64,000 bases of DNA, from NCBI RefSeq assembly GCF_000813425.1, contig NZ_JWIB01000007.1, positions 1 through 64,000 of the forward strand, written 5' to 3'. Source of the stretch: Sporosarcina sp. ZBG7A. GTDB taxonomy: Bacteria > Bacillota > Bacilli > Bacillales_A > Planococcaceae. This document shows, piece by piece, positions 1 to 8,707 of this stretch. The translations under genes and the position numbers were made by a program. Under the pieces are notes generated by a model that was not told the origin of the DNA, made no database searches, and saw nothing but the letters and a program-made list of their open reading frames with translations. The first letter of the stretch is position 1, and each line of letters starts with the position of its first letter.

Positions 1-128
1 GTTGATTGTAGCGGAGAGCGGCGACTCCTGAGGGATCAGCGAAGCTTGAAGACCCTGGACTGAGCAAAGCGAGGGAAGCGGCTGAGAGCAAGCCCCTCGG
101 AAAGCGTCCGCTCGCAGCGGAAATCAAC
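1..128. repeat. Dispersed-type non-coding repeat with terminal inverted ends
   Basis: The element starts GTTGATT and ends AATCAAC, an exact inverted pair, with GC-rich AGCGG/CCGCT-type inner arms. It has no open frame of note and is more GC-rich than the flanking AT-rich DNA. The style (GCGACTCCTG, GAGCAAAGCGAGG) recalls the roughly 100-150 bp repeats scattered between genes in many Bacillaceae and Planococcaceae genomes; that link is from memory. There is no second copy in this window. It begins at the window edge, so sequence to its left cannot be checked, although the matching ends suggest it is complete. Confidence 0.6.
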
Positions 129-161
129 TTTTTCTAGTTAATACTATTGTAAAAGAAAAAA

Positions 162-202
162 ACTGTAGGCAAACTCCGTGATTACTGGAGTTTGTCTACA
201 GT
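162..202 (-). terminator. Terminator of pbpA
   Basis: A 16-nt arm pair (ACTGTAGGCAAACTCC with its near-perfect complement, 187-202) is followed on the minus strand by a run of seven T. It lies downstream of pbpA. Confidence 0.75.
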
Positions 203-205
203 CTG

Positions 206-234
206 AGACAAGCTTAGTGATACTAAGCTTGTCT
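206..234 (+). terminator. Terminator facing rightward
   Basis: A perfect 13-bp stem (AGACAAGCTTAGT) with a GAT loop is followed on the plus strand by TTTTTGTTTT. It would stop rightward transcripts entering from outside the window and stands back to back with the pbpA terminator. Confidence 0.7.
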
Positions 235-249
235 TTTTGTTTTGAAATT

Positions 250-2436
250 TTATTTTTTAGTTCCAGCTTCCACTTCTAACGACGGCTTAATAGTCGGTGT
301 TTCTGTAGAAAAGATTTCAGACTCAGCCCGTTTTTTCTTAAGTGCAAAATACTCTTTGACAGCCGCTTGGGCAATATCATTGTTCGGATGTGCATAACCT
401 TTTGTATATGTTGATACGTGCGGCACAATAACAGAATATGCAATTTCAGGGTTTTCATACGGAGCAAAACCTACGTGAGCAACAGAAATTGTTTGAGTCC
501 CCCATAGTGATCGATCTTCGCCCTCATAATACCCTGCCTGCGCAGTACCCGTTTTCCCTGCAGCATCGAAATCTTCACCTTGGAAAATGTTGTACGCAGT
601 CCCTTTGGGTTGATAGTACGTATAATGCATCCCTTTTTTAACTCGTTCAATTTCTTCAGGGGTATTATCAATTCGGTTGAGAATCTTCGGATCGTTCTGT
701 TCCAAGAGAGCTCCGAATTCTTTTCCATCTTTTGAAGGATCATATACAGCCTTCAGTACTTGTGGTGCAATTCTATATCCACCATTTGCAACAGTGGAAA
801 CATACTGCGCGAGTTGCAGAGGCGTGTACGTATCATACTGGCCAATCGATAAGTCGAGTAGCTTACCAGGCTCTTTACGGTTTGGCTCTGGTGAAGACCC
901 CGACACTTCGCCCGGCAAATCGATTCCTGTTTTGACACCCAAACCAAACGAGGCATAACTGTCTCGTAATTTGTTGAATGCATCAAAATCGATTTTTAAG
1001 CTACCGCCTTTTACATAATTATAGTTTGCTATATCCATTGCAATTTTGAACATATACACGTTGGAGGAGCGTCCAAGTGCTTCAATGTCGTCAACGGAAA
1101 CGCGAGAATTTTGGTTGAAAAGAGATGCTTTGCGTTGTTTACCTACATAAATAGGCTCATCAATTTTCCTTTCTCCTAAACTCAATACATCATGCTGATA
1201 ACCACTTAACACAGTAGCCAACTTCATAGTCGACCCAACTTCATATGACGTACTGAACGTACCAAATGTGTAGTCTTGTACAGTTAGTTTACCCGTTTCT
1301 TTGTCTTTCACAATCTTTTTACCAACCATGGATAATACTTCACCTGTATTTGGGTCCATCATCACTAAGAAGGCTCGATCTAAAAATTGAGAGCCACCCA
1401 TTCTTTTTGCTTTCAGTAAATTATCTTCTACAATTTTTTCCAGATGGGATTGCAGTTCCTGATCTAATGTCAACATCAGATCTTTTCCTGGTTCCCCTTC
1501 ACGGACGGTTTTGGTTTCTACGACTTTGCCGGTTCTATCCTTAATATTTTTCACAACTGTTTTCTGACCTTTTAGCAAATCTTCATAATAACGTTCAATG
1601 TAGCTTTTGCCTACCCTGTCATTCCGCGAATAACCACGTGAAAGGAAGTAGTCCAGATCTGTTTTAGGAATTCCTTCTAGAGGGCTAGTCGTTGTTCCAA
1701 GGATCGCGCTATCTGACATCTTGACGCGTTCCCAATCTGTTGTCGTATTGACTCCAGGAAGTGATCCCAGTTGTTCAGAGACCGTTGCGAATTCCGTATC
1801 AGTCACTTCTTCACTCTTAACGATTTGTGGAGTATAGGCATATCCTGACATCATTTCCCGATAAATCGCGAGAACTTCAAGCTCACTATCTGTAAACGAA
1901 TCCATTTCTTCGTCTGTAATGCGGTCCCGTGTCATTTTCGTGATTTCGCGTTGCGCTTCCTTTTTTGAGATGGATTCGTCATTTTGAAGCGCCAATTGTT
2001 CCTTCTTTGTAACTTTATCCAGCGCTTCATCAGGATGTAACAGGATCCAAAAGTCTTTTTTGTCACCTAGAGTTACTCGCGTCGTAGGTTTGTCAATTAA
2101 CTTTGCAAGCTTTTTAGCAGTTTTCAACATGTCTTCAGACGTTGTAGAAGTTGTCTTCGTATATGTAATCGCATTTCGTGGTTCGTTATCTACGAGCAAA
2201 TGACCGCTCCGATCAAAAATCCGGCCCCTTGGAACACTAGTGTTCACTGCGATTTCTTCTGTACGTTCTAACTCACGCTTATAGTCTTCCCCTTTAACAA
2301 TTTGCAAATATCCTAAACGAAAAATTAGCAACGAAAACAATACGAATATAGAAAAGAATAAAAAGTTCATTCTGAAGGAAGTCAATTTGCGCTGGCGTAC
2401 TTTTGCCTGATCGACTTTACGCTGATTTTTCCTCAC
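250..2436 (-). CDS. pbpA: Class B penicillin-binding protein (PbpA-like transpeptidase)
   Basis: Monofunctional peptidoglycan DD-transpeptidase of about 728 residues that cross-links the side wall during growth. Visible are a membrane anchor (about residues 24-45), a dimerisation/pedestal domain and a C-terminal transpeptidase domain. The catalytic motifs are STMK (about 402-405), SSN (about 457-459) and KTGT (about 628-631). I place the start at the GTG at 2436, because an AAGGAGGAGG ribosome binding site lies five bases upstream; frames opening further upstream would code through that site. The neighbour sodA is the same as in Bacillus subtilis, where the gene is pbpA (yqgF). The exact PBP subclass is inferred from this context. 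Confidence 0.9.
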   Translation of the reverse strand: MRKNQRKVDQAKVRQRKLTSFRMNFLFFSIFVLFSLLIFRLGYLQIVKGEDYKRELERTEEIAVNTSVPRGRIFDRSGHLLVDNEPRNAITYTKTTSTTSEDMLKTAKKLAKLIDKPTTRVTLGDKKDFWILLHPDEALDKVTKKEQLALQNDESISKKEAQREITKMTRDRITDEEMDSFTDSELEVLAIYREMMSGYAYTPQIVKSEEVTDTEFATVSEQLGSLPGVNTTTDWERVKMSDSAILGTTTSPLEGIPKTDLDYFLSRGYSRNDRVGKSYIERYYEDLLKGQKTVVKNIKDRTGKVVETKTVREGEPGKDLMLTLDQELQSHLEKIVEDNLLKAKRMGGSQFLDRAFLVMMDPNTGEVLSMVGKKIVKDKETGKLTVQDYTFGTFSTSYEVGSTMKLATVLSGYQHDVLSLGERKIDEPIYVGKQRKASLFNQNSRVSVDDIEALGRSSNVYMFKIAMDIANYNYVKGGSLKIDFDAFNKLRDSYASFGLGVKTGIDLPGEVSGSSPEPNRKEPGKLLDLSIGQYDTYTPLQLAQYVSTVANGGYRIAPQVLKAVYDPSKDGKEFGALLEQNDPKILNRIDNTPEEIERVKKGMHYTYYQPKGTAYNIFQGEDFDAAGKTGTAQAGYYEGEDRSLWGTQTISVAHVGFAPYENPEIAYSVIVPHVSTYTKGYAHPNNDIAQAAVKEYFALKKKRAESEIFSTETPTIKPSLEVEAGTKK

Positions 2437-2493
2437 GTTTTCCTCCTCCTTCATTAGGTGCACATCAAATGAATTATAGCATTAAAAAAGAAA

Positions 2494-2526
2494 AAGCACA
2501 CATCTTGACGAACAAGATGTGTGCTT
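2494..2526 (-). terminator. sodA terminator
   Basis: A 14-bp perfect stem (AAGCACACATCTTG) with a five-base loop is followed on the minus strand by TTTTCTTTTTT. It lies 16 bases after the sodA stop. Confidence 0.85.
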
Positions 2527-2541
2527 GGTTGCATCAATCAC

Positions 2542-3150
2542 TTACTTATTTTCTGTGTAAAGCTTTTGTACTTCATCCCAGTTAACAACATTCCAAAATG
2601 CTGAAATGTAATCAGGACGACGGTTTTGATAGTTTAAGTAATAAGCATGCTCCCAAACGTCAAGCCCAAGAAGTGGAGTCTTACCTTCCATTAATGGAGA
2701 GTCTTGGTTTGGTGTAGACATGATTGAAAGTTCGCCGTTATCAAGAACGAGCCAAGCCCATCCAGAACCAAAGCGAGTTTTTGCAGCATTCGCAAACTCT
2801 TCTTTGAATTTGTCTAAGCTTCCGAACTTCTTGTCAATTGCTTCAGCTAGAGTACCAGTTGGCGCTCCGCCACCGTTTGGTGAAAGAAGTGTCCAGAATA
2901 AGGAGTGGTTCGCATGACCTCCGCCATTATTGCGAACTGCAGTACGGATATCTTCAGGAACTGCATTCAAATCTGAGATAAGCTCTTCAACAGATTTTGC
3001 AGCAAGATCAGCATGTCCTTCCAATGCATTATTTACATTGGTAACGTACGTATTATGATGCTTCGTGTGGTGAATCTCCATCGTTTCTTTGTCGATGTGT
3101 GGTGCTAGTGCATCATATGCATAAGGCAATTCAGGTAATTTGTAAGCCAT
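2542..3150 (-). CDS. sodA: Superoxide dismutase, Mn/Fe type
   Basis: Cytoplasmic enzyme of 202 residues that converts superoxide to oxygen and hydrogen peroxide. The family's N-terminal [15 protein letters not shown] and the metal ligands are visible: His in HHTKHH, His in NHSLFW, and Asp and His in [10 protein letters not shown]. The start is the ATG at 3150, preceded by AAGGAGG eight bases upstream; a TTG two codons earlier overlaps that site and is rejected. Length is normal for the family. Manganese is the likely metal in Bacillales, although ligands alone do not settle Mn against Fe. Confidence 0.97.
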   Translation of the reverse strand: MAYKLPELPYAYDALAPHIDKETMEIHHTKHHNTYVTNVNNALEGHADLAAKSVEELISDLNAVPEDIRTAVRNNGGGHANHSLFWTLLSPNGGGAPTGTLAEAIDKKFGSLDKFKEEFANAAKTRFGSGWAWLVLDNGELSIMSTPNQDSPLMEGKTPLLGLDVWEHAYYLNYQNRRPDYISAFWNVVNWDEVQKLYTENK

Positions 3151-3193
3151 TTCCAATTCCTCCTTGAATGATTGAATTCTTTCCTACCTTTCA

Positions 3194-3222
3194 AGATTAT
3201 CAAACTTCCCATAGGCATTCAA
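3194..3222 (-). promoter_or_regulatory. sodA promoter (sigma-A type)
   Basis: On the minus strand TTGAAT (-35, 3222-3217) and TAATCT (-10, 3199-3194) are separated by exactly 17 bases, with the -10 ending 43 bases before the sodA start. Confidence 0.6.
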
Positions 3223-3234
3223 TTATCTTGTCTT

Positions 3235-3717
3235 TTATGTGACGAAGAAGATGAAAATACCGATCATAACAATCATGACAATGCCTTTGACGATAACAGA
3301 TGTTAAAAATCCGATCAACGAGCCAATTCCTGAACGAAAGGCTTGTTTAAAACCAGCACGCGTAATGAGTAATTCCGCAAAAACAGCACCAAGGAATGGT
3401 CCAATTAGAATTCCAGCGACCGGAATGACGAATGGCCCAATGAGAAGACCAATCGTACTCCCCCATCCTCCAGCATTAGATCCTCCAAAACGTTTTATAC
3501 CGAAAAGGTTTGCAATCGTATCTGCTCCAAACAACAAAATAGTGAATAAAATTTGTATTGTCCAGAACAGCCATCCCATGGAACTGAATGTATCAATTAG
3601 CCCATAGAGCAAAAAGCCGCCAATGATGAAGAGAACAGAAGGAATCACCGGATAGATTAAACCAATAAAAGCAACAACGAAAAACAGACTTGCTACAATC
3701 CATGCAATCCATTCCAT
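3235..3717 (-). CDS. yqgC: DUF456 membrane protein (YqgC-like)
   Basis: Integral membrane protein of 160 residues with several hydrophobic helices rich in glycine, including the repeated IGPF motif of the DUF456 family. Molecular function is unknown. The start ATG is preceded by GGGAGGAG. It sits next to sodA as yqgC does in Bacillus subtilis. It lies just after the Na/Pi transporter gene on the same strand, with 16 bases between, and the two are probably co-transcribed. Confidence 0.85.
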   Translation of the reverse strand: MEWIAWIVASLFFVVAFIGLIYPVIPSVLFIIGGFLLYGLIDTFSSMGWLFWTIQILFTILLFGADTIANLFGIKRFGGSNAGGWGSTIGLLIGPFVIPVAGILIGPFLGAVFAELLITRAGFKQAFRSGIGSLIGFLTSVIVKGIVMIVMIGIFIFFVT

Positions 3718-3733
3718 CCGACTTTCTCCTCCC

Positions 3734-5365
3734 TTATGCGCGTTTTCCTAAAACAGCTTCTGCAATATTGACAGCATGATCTCCGATTCTTTCCAAGTTA
3801 GAGACAATATCGACAAATACAATACCAGCTTGCGCAGAACAGCCACCTTCATTCAGACGAATAATATGGCTCTTTCTACATTTGCGTTCCATTTTGTCGA
3901 TTAACTCTTCTTGTTTAGCCACAGTACGTGCAAGCTCCCAATCGTTCGTATCTAAGGAATCCACAGCTTTTTGTACTGTACCAATAGTCAGTGCAAACAT
4001 CTCTGAAAGTTCTTCTAGAGCATCTTCAGAAAGCTTTACCTTATTAACTTCTCTAAAGTCAATGAGTTCAATGATATTCTCAAAGTGATCTCCAATTCTC
4101 TCGATGTCACGAACCGTATCCATCAACATGACGTGACGGACGGATTCAACCGGCGAGATATTGACAGCAGAAATCTCAACTAGATAATCCGTGATTTTAC
4201 GGTCCAAATTATTAATGGCATCTTCAATTTGATACGCAGTCTCTGCATGGCCCTTCTTACTGCTCTTCAAGTATTCGAATGTTTCTTCTAATCCTTGGAC
4301 AGCGAACGAACCCATACGAATGATTTCTTCTTTTGCTTGTCCAATCGCAACGGCTGGAGACTGAGTAATGAAATGAGGATCCAAATGTTTCGGTTTATAT
4401 TCAATCGTCACATCTTCACCAGGAATTAGTTTCGTTACAAAGTACGCCCAAGCACCGATGAACGGAAACTGGATTGCTGTGTTCACCACGTTAAATGAAC
4501 CATGGGCGAACGCAATTTGCATCTTCTTGTCAATTCCGAACGTACTCGTTATCCATTCCACGTAAGCAGTGAAAGGAACGAGGAGGATCATGAATATGGC
4601 CGCACCAAGAATATTGAACAAAACGTGGGTTGCAGCCGCACGACGGGCAGCAACAGATGCGCCTATTGCTGCTAAAATTGCAGTTATCGTAGTTCCGATA
4701 TTGTCACCAAACAAAACAGGCAATGCAGCTTTCAAATCGATAAGATTTTCCGCATATAAGCCTTGCAAGATCCCTACAGTCGCACTGGAACTCTGAACGA
4801 TTAAGGTAAACACCGTACCTGCAACCACTCCAAGCATCGGGTGGTCTGCCATCGAAACGGTCAAATCAGTAAACGACTCAAGTGATCGTAAAGGCACCAT
4901 CCCTTCACTCATTAGTTCGAGCCCTAGGAACAGGCCTCCAAACCCGAATACAACCTCACCAAAATGTTTAACCGTCAGTTTCGGGATGAAGAATATCATG
5001 AACGCACCAACCGCCATGATTGGCAACGCATAAGCACCTACGTCCAATCCGATGATGAATGCCGTAACGGTTGTACCTATATTGGCACCCATAATAACAC
5101 CGATTGCTTGTCTCAGTTTCATGAACCCCGCACTAACGAGCCCAACGGTAATAACGGTCGTACCTGAACTTGACTGAATCAGAACCGTCACAATAATACC
5201 GACTAGTACACCCATGAACGGGTTCGTTGTAAAACGGTCGAGAATAGAACGTAGCCTATCTCCAGCTACTTTCTGAAGACCGTCCCCCATGTATTTAATG
5301 GCGAAAAGAAATATACCTAGTCCACCAAGAAATTGAAACGCCACTTCCTGCCAATTAATATCCAT
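3734..5365 (-). CDS. Na+/phosphate cotransporter family protein with PhoU-like tail
   Basis: Membrane protein of 543 residues. The N-terminal part (about 1-310) carries two inverted Na/Pi-cotransporter repeats with the signature QSSSGTT and QSSSATV motifs. The C-terminal part (about 335-540) is a helical PhoU-like domain with repeated E/D-R-IGDH motifs, typical of bacterial NptA/YjbB proteins. It probably moves phosphate with sodium; direction is not evident from sequence. The start is ATG at 5365 with GGAGG 11 bases upstream, slightly long spacing; the earlier TTG overlaps that site. Confidence 0.9.
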   Translation of the reverse strand: MDINWQEVAFQFLGGLGIFLFAIKYMGDGLQKVAGDRLRSILDRFTTNPFMGVLVGIIVTVLIQSSSGTTVITVGLVSAGFMKLRQAIGVIMGANIGTTVTAFIIGLDVGAYALPIMAVGAFMIFFIPKLTVKHFGEVVFGFGGLFLGLELMSEGMVPLRSLESFTDLTVSMADHPMLGVVAGTVFTLIVQSSSATVGILQGLYAENLIDLKAALPVLFGDNIGTTITAILAAIGASVAARRAAATHVLFNILGAAIFMILLVPFTAYVEWITSTFGIDKKMQIAFAHGSFNVVNTAIQFPFIGAWAYFVTKLIPGEDVTIEYKPKHLDPHFITQSPAVAIGQAKEEIIRMGSFAVQGLEETFEYLKSSKKGHAETAYQIEDAINNLDRKITDYLVEISAVNISPVESVRHVMLMDTVRDIERIGDHFENIIELIDFREVNKVKLSEDALEELSEMFALTIGTVQKAVDSLDTNDWELARTVAKQEELIDKMERKCRKSHIIRLNEGGCSAQAGIVFVDIVSNLERIGDHAVNIAEAVLGKRA

Positions 5366-5472
5366 GTAATGCGCAACCTCCAATAACGATATGTATACTC
5401 CCCTATTATTGTCGCCGACTTCTCATATGTAAATAGACAACGGTCAATCTTTACAATCCCTTAACATTTGAC

Positions 5473-5536
5473 ATGCTAAACTGGCTAATGTTGTGACAAT
5501 CCCTACCCAATTACATAGTACCGATGCTAAACTAGC
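5473..5536 (+). promoter_or_regulatory. Two direct repeats resembling extended -10 elements
   Basis: ATGCTAAACTGGC (5473-5485) and ATGCTAAACTAGC (5524-5536) differ at one base, and each contains TGCTAAACT, an extended -10 pattern. No good -35 sits 17 bases upstream of either. They lie between the divergent Na/Pi transporter and DUF1189 genes; the second is 27 bases before the DUF1189 start. Confidence 0.3.
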
Positions 5537-5562
5537 GATATACCCAGAAAGGAGTCACCGTT

Positions 5563-6084
5563 TTGAAGAACTATCAATTATTTTTTGCTTCCATCCACGA
5601 GCCAAAAAAACTCGCAGCTTTCCGATTGCTACCTATCGGAAAAGTATTTCAATACGTATTTCTATTTGTAATTCTTTCAACCTTGGTGTCTTTTATACGA
5701 TTCCTTACGGGAGATATTGATTTGTTCGGCTCTTCTCAAGAATTGATCGATTACGCAGCAACTGTCGGTGGTTTGCTCTATCCTATGGCATTTGTCCTTC
5801 AGCTTGTCATTAGTACGTTTTATTTATTCATCCGAGTTAGTTTCTTCGGGCTTGTTGGGCTTGGACTTTTGAAAATTTTCAAACGTCGCGGAGAATACAG
5901 GCATATGTGGCGTACTTCAGCTGTTTCAATTACTGTCCCTATTTTAGTTTCTTTAGTACTTGATATCTTTCATGTTGAAAGCGCCTTTAATTTCCCACTT
6001 ACCGCGATTATCCATATTGTGTATTTAGCATTGGCTACAAACTATTATCCGAAACAGCCTCAAGCAAAAGTAACGCGCGCATAA
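5563..6084 (+). CDS. yqgB: DUF1189 membrane protein (YqgB-like)
   Basis: Protein of 173 residues with an amphipathic N-terminus ending in LAAFRLLPIGK, as in DUF1189 proteins, followed by about four or five membrane helices. Function is unknown; the family is confined mostly to Firmicutes. The start is a TTG with AAAGGAG eight bases upstream. Its presence beside the DUF456 and sodA genes matches yqgB-yqgC-sodA in Bacillus subtilis, although here the Na/Pi transporter is inserted between and this gene points rightward. Confidence 0.8.
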   Translation: MKNYQLFFASIHEPKKLAAFRLLPIGKVFQYVFLFVILSTLVSFIRFLTGDIDLFGSSQELIDYAATVGGLLYPMAFVLQLVISTFYLFIRVSFFGLVGLGLLKIFKRRGEYRHMWRTSAVSITVPILVSLVLDIFHVESAFNFPLTAIIHIVYLALATNYYPKQPQAKVTRA

Positions 6085-6091
6085 TTGTCTT

Positions 6092-6116
6092 CCTTCGTGC
6101 ATATCGTGTGCGAAGG
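6092..6116 (+). promoter_or_regulatory. Hairpin overlapping the ribosome binding site of the next gene
   Basis: Arms CCTTCGTGCA and TGTGCGAAGG form a ten-pair stem (two G-U pairs in RNA) with a five-base loop. The 3' arm runs straight into GGGG and then CTTTTCTT. The GAAGGGGGG ribosome binding site of the downstream gene therefore begins inside the stem. It could act as a weak terminator for the DUF1189 gene or as a translational brake. Confidence 0.5.
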
Positions 6117-6128
6117 GGGGCTTTTCTT

Positions 6129-6464
6129 ATGAGACTACTAATTACCGCGCTAGCTGTATTCGCGCTTATCCATATGCTGAAAAGTGATTTGACAGAAGGC
6201 ACGATTCAACTTGCAGCTTTTGCATCAGATGAACCCACTTGTGAAGAAGTGGACAAGCCTGTATCTATTGTTGTCACAACGGTTCAAGGTGATACAATCG
6301 AAACGTTATTTGCACTTTATCCTGATCCAAGTATGCCTTTCATTGATCGATTGACAGTTTTCTATCAACTAAACCCTCATTTACAGCTTCAGGACATTGT
6401 AGGTGGAGAGCAGATTGAAATTCCACTTAGTAGTGAAACCGTCACATTTTGCTCAAAACAATAG
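6129..6464 (+). CDS. Small secreted or membrane-anchored LysM-like protein
   Basis: Protein of 111 residues. It has an N-terminal hydrophobic helix (about 1-18, signal or anchor), an acidic stretch with two cysteines in the first half, then a region from about residue 50 (QGDTIETLFALYP ... QLNPHLQ ... GEQIEIPL). That region follows the LysM pattern of a processive start, a central Asn-Pro and an I-xIP ending. LysM domains bind peptidoglycan, so a wall-associated role is inferred. The start ATG at 6129 has GAAGGGGGG nine bases upstream. I do not recognise a named orthologue. Confidence 0.6.
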   Translation: MRLLITALAVFALIHMLKSDLTEGTIQLAAFASDEPTCEEVDKPVSIVVTTVQGDTIETLFALYPDPSMPFIDRLTVFYQLNPHLQLQDIVGGEQIEIPLSSETVTFCSKQ

Positions 6465-6482
6465 AGTCCGGAGGGCAGTTCC

Positions 6483-6512
6483 TTGTCTTTTTAGCACAAT
6501 GATTGATAAAAT
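6483..6512 (+). promoter_or_regulatory. ispG promoter candidate
   Basis: TTGTCT (6483-6488) and TAAAAT (6507-6512) are spaced 18 bases apart and lie 45 bases before the ispG start. Confidence 0.4.
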
Positions 6513-6556
6513 GTACAATAGTAAACAGTAGTAATTCGAAGTAAGGAGAGAAAATA

Positions 6557-7681
6557 ATGACTGAAATGATACATCGATCCAACACTCGTCCTGTTAAAGT
6601 CGGGAATCTTACAATTGGTGGAAGTAACGAACTATTCATCCAAAGTATGACAACGACTAAAACACATGACGTGGAAGCAACTGTTGCAGAAATCAAGCGT
6701 TTGGAAGAAGCAGGTGTTCAGATTGTCCGCGTTGCTTGCCCAGATGAGCGCGCAGCTTACTCAATTGGCGCGATTAAAGCACAGATTAACATTCCACTCG
6801 TTGTCGATATTCACTTTAACTATAAACTAGCACTGATTGCGATTGAACAAGGTGCTGATAAGATTCGTATTAATCCTGGTAACATCGGGAAGCAAGCAAA
6901 AGTGGAAGCTGTTGTTAATGCAGCTAAAGCAAAAGGAATTCCTATTCGAATCGGTGTAAACGCCGGATCTCTTGAGAAGAAAATCCTTGAGAAATATGGC
7001 TACCCAACAGCTGACGGAATGGTTGAAAGTGCCTTGCACCACATTAAAATCCTTGAAGACCTCGATTTCCATGACATCATCGTGTCGTTGAAAGCGTCAG
7101 ATGTGAACTTGGCAATCGAAGCTTATAAGAAAGCTGCAGCTGCATTCGACTATCCGCTTCACCTTGGAATTACTGAGTCCGGTACACTATTTACCGGTTC
7201 CATTAAGAGTTCTGCAGGTCTCGGAGCGTTACTATCAGCAGGCATTGGTAACACAATGCGTGTATCCTTGAGTGCTGACCCTGTACAAGAAGTTAAAGTG
7301 GCACGTGAGTTATTGAAAGTATTCGGTCTTTCATCGAACGCAGCTACTCTCATTTCATGCCCAACTTGTGGACGTATAGAAATTGACTTGATATCCATTG
7401 CAAATGAAGTAGAAGAATATATCTCACACATTAAAGCACCTCTTAAAGTAGCAGTTCTTGGTTGTGCAGTGAACGGACCAGGTGAAGCACGAGAAGCGGA
7501 TATCGGAATCGCAGGTGCTCGCGGCGAAGGACTTCTGTTCATGCACGGAAAAACAGTACGTAAGGTTCCTGAAGAGACAATGGTCGAGGAATTGAAAATC
7601 GAAATTGATAAACTTGCGGAAGAGTACTTCGAAAAAAAGAGACAAGAAGAACTGCTTGAAGAAAGTGGAACCTCTAAGTGA
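6557..7681 (+). CDS. ispG: 4-hydroxy-3-methylbut-2-enyl diphosphate synthase
   Basis: Iron-sulfur enzyme of 374 residues in the non-mevalonate isoprenoid pathway. It reduces methylerythritol cyclodiphosphate to hydroxymethylbutenyl diphosphate. The N-terminal TIM-barrel part ([10 protein letters not shown] ... [10 protein letters not shown] ... [10 protein letters not shown]) and the C-terminal cluster domain are both present. Cysteines 268 and 271 (SCPTCGR) and 303, with Glu310 (CAVNGPGEA), are the expected 4Fe-4S ligands. The start ATG has AAGGAGAG upstream. Its GTGA end overlaps the next gene by four bases, so they are translationally coupled. The pathway's last enzyme, ispH, lies at 13680. 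Confidence 0.97.
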   Translation: MTEMIHRSNTRPVKVGNLTIGGSNELFIQSMTTTKTHDVEATVAEIKRLEEAGVQIVRVACPDERAAYSIGAIKAQINIPLVVDIHFNYKLALIAIEQGADKIRINPGNIGKQAKVEAVVNAAKAKGIPIRIGVNAGSLEKKILEKYGYPTADGMVESALHHIKILEDLDFHDIIVSLKASDVNLAIEAYKKAAAAFDYPLHLGITESGTLFTGSIKSSAGLGALLSAGIGNTMRVSLSADPVQEVKVARELLKVFGLSSNAATLISCPTCGRIEIDLISIANEVEEYISHIKAPLKVAVLGCAVNGPGEAREADIGIAGARGEGLLFMHGKTVRKVPEETMVEELKIEIDKLAEEYFEKKRQEELLEESGTSK

Positions 7682-8259
7682 AAAACTATCGATTCGGTAT
7701 CGATATTGACGGAACTGTAACGACTCCATCCTCTCTACTTCCGCATATTAATAAAAAGTTCGGTTGCGAGCTCGTTTTAGATGATATTAAGGAATATGAT
7801 CTGACAACTGCTTTCGATGTCGATCCTACCGAATTTTACAAGTGGTACAAAGAAGCTGAACCAGAGATTTGTCTAACATCCTCCACGCAAGAACAAGCTA
7901 AACAATTTTTGACAGACTGGCAGAAGCAAGCAGAGCTGTATTACATCTCTGCCCGCGGTTCTGAAGTGATGGATGCGACGATGAAATGGTTTGAACGTGA
8001 GCAACTCCCCTATGACCATGTCGAACTTATCGGCAGTCATCGTAAAATTGAAACTGCACGCAAATTTGGTACAGACGTGTTTTTCGAAGACAAACACGAT
8101 AATGCTGTCGACCTCCACGAGGAACTTGATATTCCTGTCATCCTTTTTGACACTCCATATAATCGGAATCCTATTCCGAATGGTGTCATCAGGGTCAATA
8201 ACTGGAACGAAGCTAATGAGTGGATACAGCACAACTTCTTTACAACTCGAGTGAACTAA
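7678..8259 (+). CDS. yqfW: HAD-family nucleotidase-like protein (YqfW-like)
   Basis: Protein of 193 residues of the haloacid dehalogenase superfamily. Motif I is [12 protein letters not shown], with a nucleophile Asp and acid Asp. YYISARGS supplies motif II, and FFEDKHDNA holds the motif IV acids. It resembles the NT5C type of 5'-nucleotidases, so a small phosphorylated substrate is likely; the substrate is not known. The GTG start overlaps the ispG stop codon (GTGA), and the neighbour pair matches yqfY-yqfW in Bacillus subtilis. Confidence 0.8.
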   Translation: MKNYRFGIDIDGTVTTPSSLLPHINKKFGCELVLDDIKEYDLTTAFDVDPTEFYKWYKEAEPEICLTSSTQEQAKQFLTDWQKQAELYYISARGSEVMDATMKWFEREQLPYDHVELIGSHRKIETARKFGTDVFFEDKHDNAVDLHEELDIPVILFDTPYNRNPIPNGVIRVNNWNEANEWIQHNFFTTRVN

Positions 8260-8260
8260 A

Positions 8261-8295
8261 AAAAGGAAAGGCTCATTTTTTGAGCCTTTCCTTTT
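8261..8295. terminator. Bidirectional terminator between yqfW and zur
   Basis: A 15-bp perfect stem (AAAAGGAAAGGCTCA) has a T5 loop. T-rich sequence follows on the plus strand and the arm's own A run gives Us on the minus strand. It sits between two convergent stops (8259 and 8297). Confidence 0.85.
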
Positions 8296-8296
8296 C

Positions 8297-8707
8297 TTAT
8301 TGGCATTGAGGACATTTCCCGTACACTTCAAACTTATGCCCTTGAATTTCCACTCCAGGTAAGTTAACTGCGATGTGATCCATCGGACACGACGGTATGT
8401 GTTTCGTTTTGCCACATACCGTGCAAATAAAGTGATGGTGATGAACGCCCGGATCACAGTGCATCCGATATTGACGTTCCCCATTCAAATCAGTTTCTTC
8501 CAAAATATCAAGTTCCGCAAAAGTGGTTAAGTTTCTGTAAATTGTATCAAAGCTCACTCCGGGATTGTCTTTCTTCAGAAATTCACCAACATCCATTGCA
8601 GCAGTATATCCATCTCGCTCTGCAAGAAACTCTAAAATCGCTTCTCTATTTTTTGTTCGCTTGAAAGAATGTTCCTTCAACGTTTCCCAAGCTTTTTCTA
8701 CATTCAC
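8297..8707 (-). CDS. zur: Fur-family zinc uptake repressor Zur
   Basis: Metal-sensing repressor of 136 residues. It has an N-terminal winged helix (about 1-80, YRNLTTFAELDILEE) and a C-terminal dimer domain with HHHHFICTVCGK and KCPQCQ. The paired cysteines (95/98 and 132/135) form the structural zinc site. It is called Zur rather than Fur or PerR because it is the last gene of znuC-znuB-zur and a Zur box lies upstream of the operon. The GTG start overlaps the znuB stop by three bases (GTGA). With zinc bound it should repress its own operon. Confidence 0.92.
   Translation of the reverse strand: MNVEKAWETLKEHSFKRTKNREAILEFLAERDGYTAAMDVGEFLKKDNPGVSFDTIYRNLTTFAELDILEETDLNGERQYRMHCDPGVHHHHFICTVCGKTKHIPSCPMDHIAVNLPGVEIQGHKFEVYGKCPQCQ

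Noticed and set aside
1..249. Possible tRNA, rRNA or structured RNA gene at the left end
   Set aside because: No cloverleaf or rRNA signature; the region is a repeat plus two terminators.
8297..8707. Calling the Fur-family gene perR or fur
   Set aside because: The operon with znuC-znuB and the upstream Zur palindrome point to Zur.
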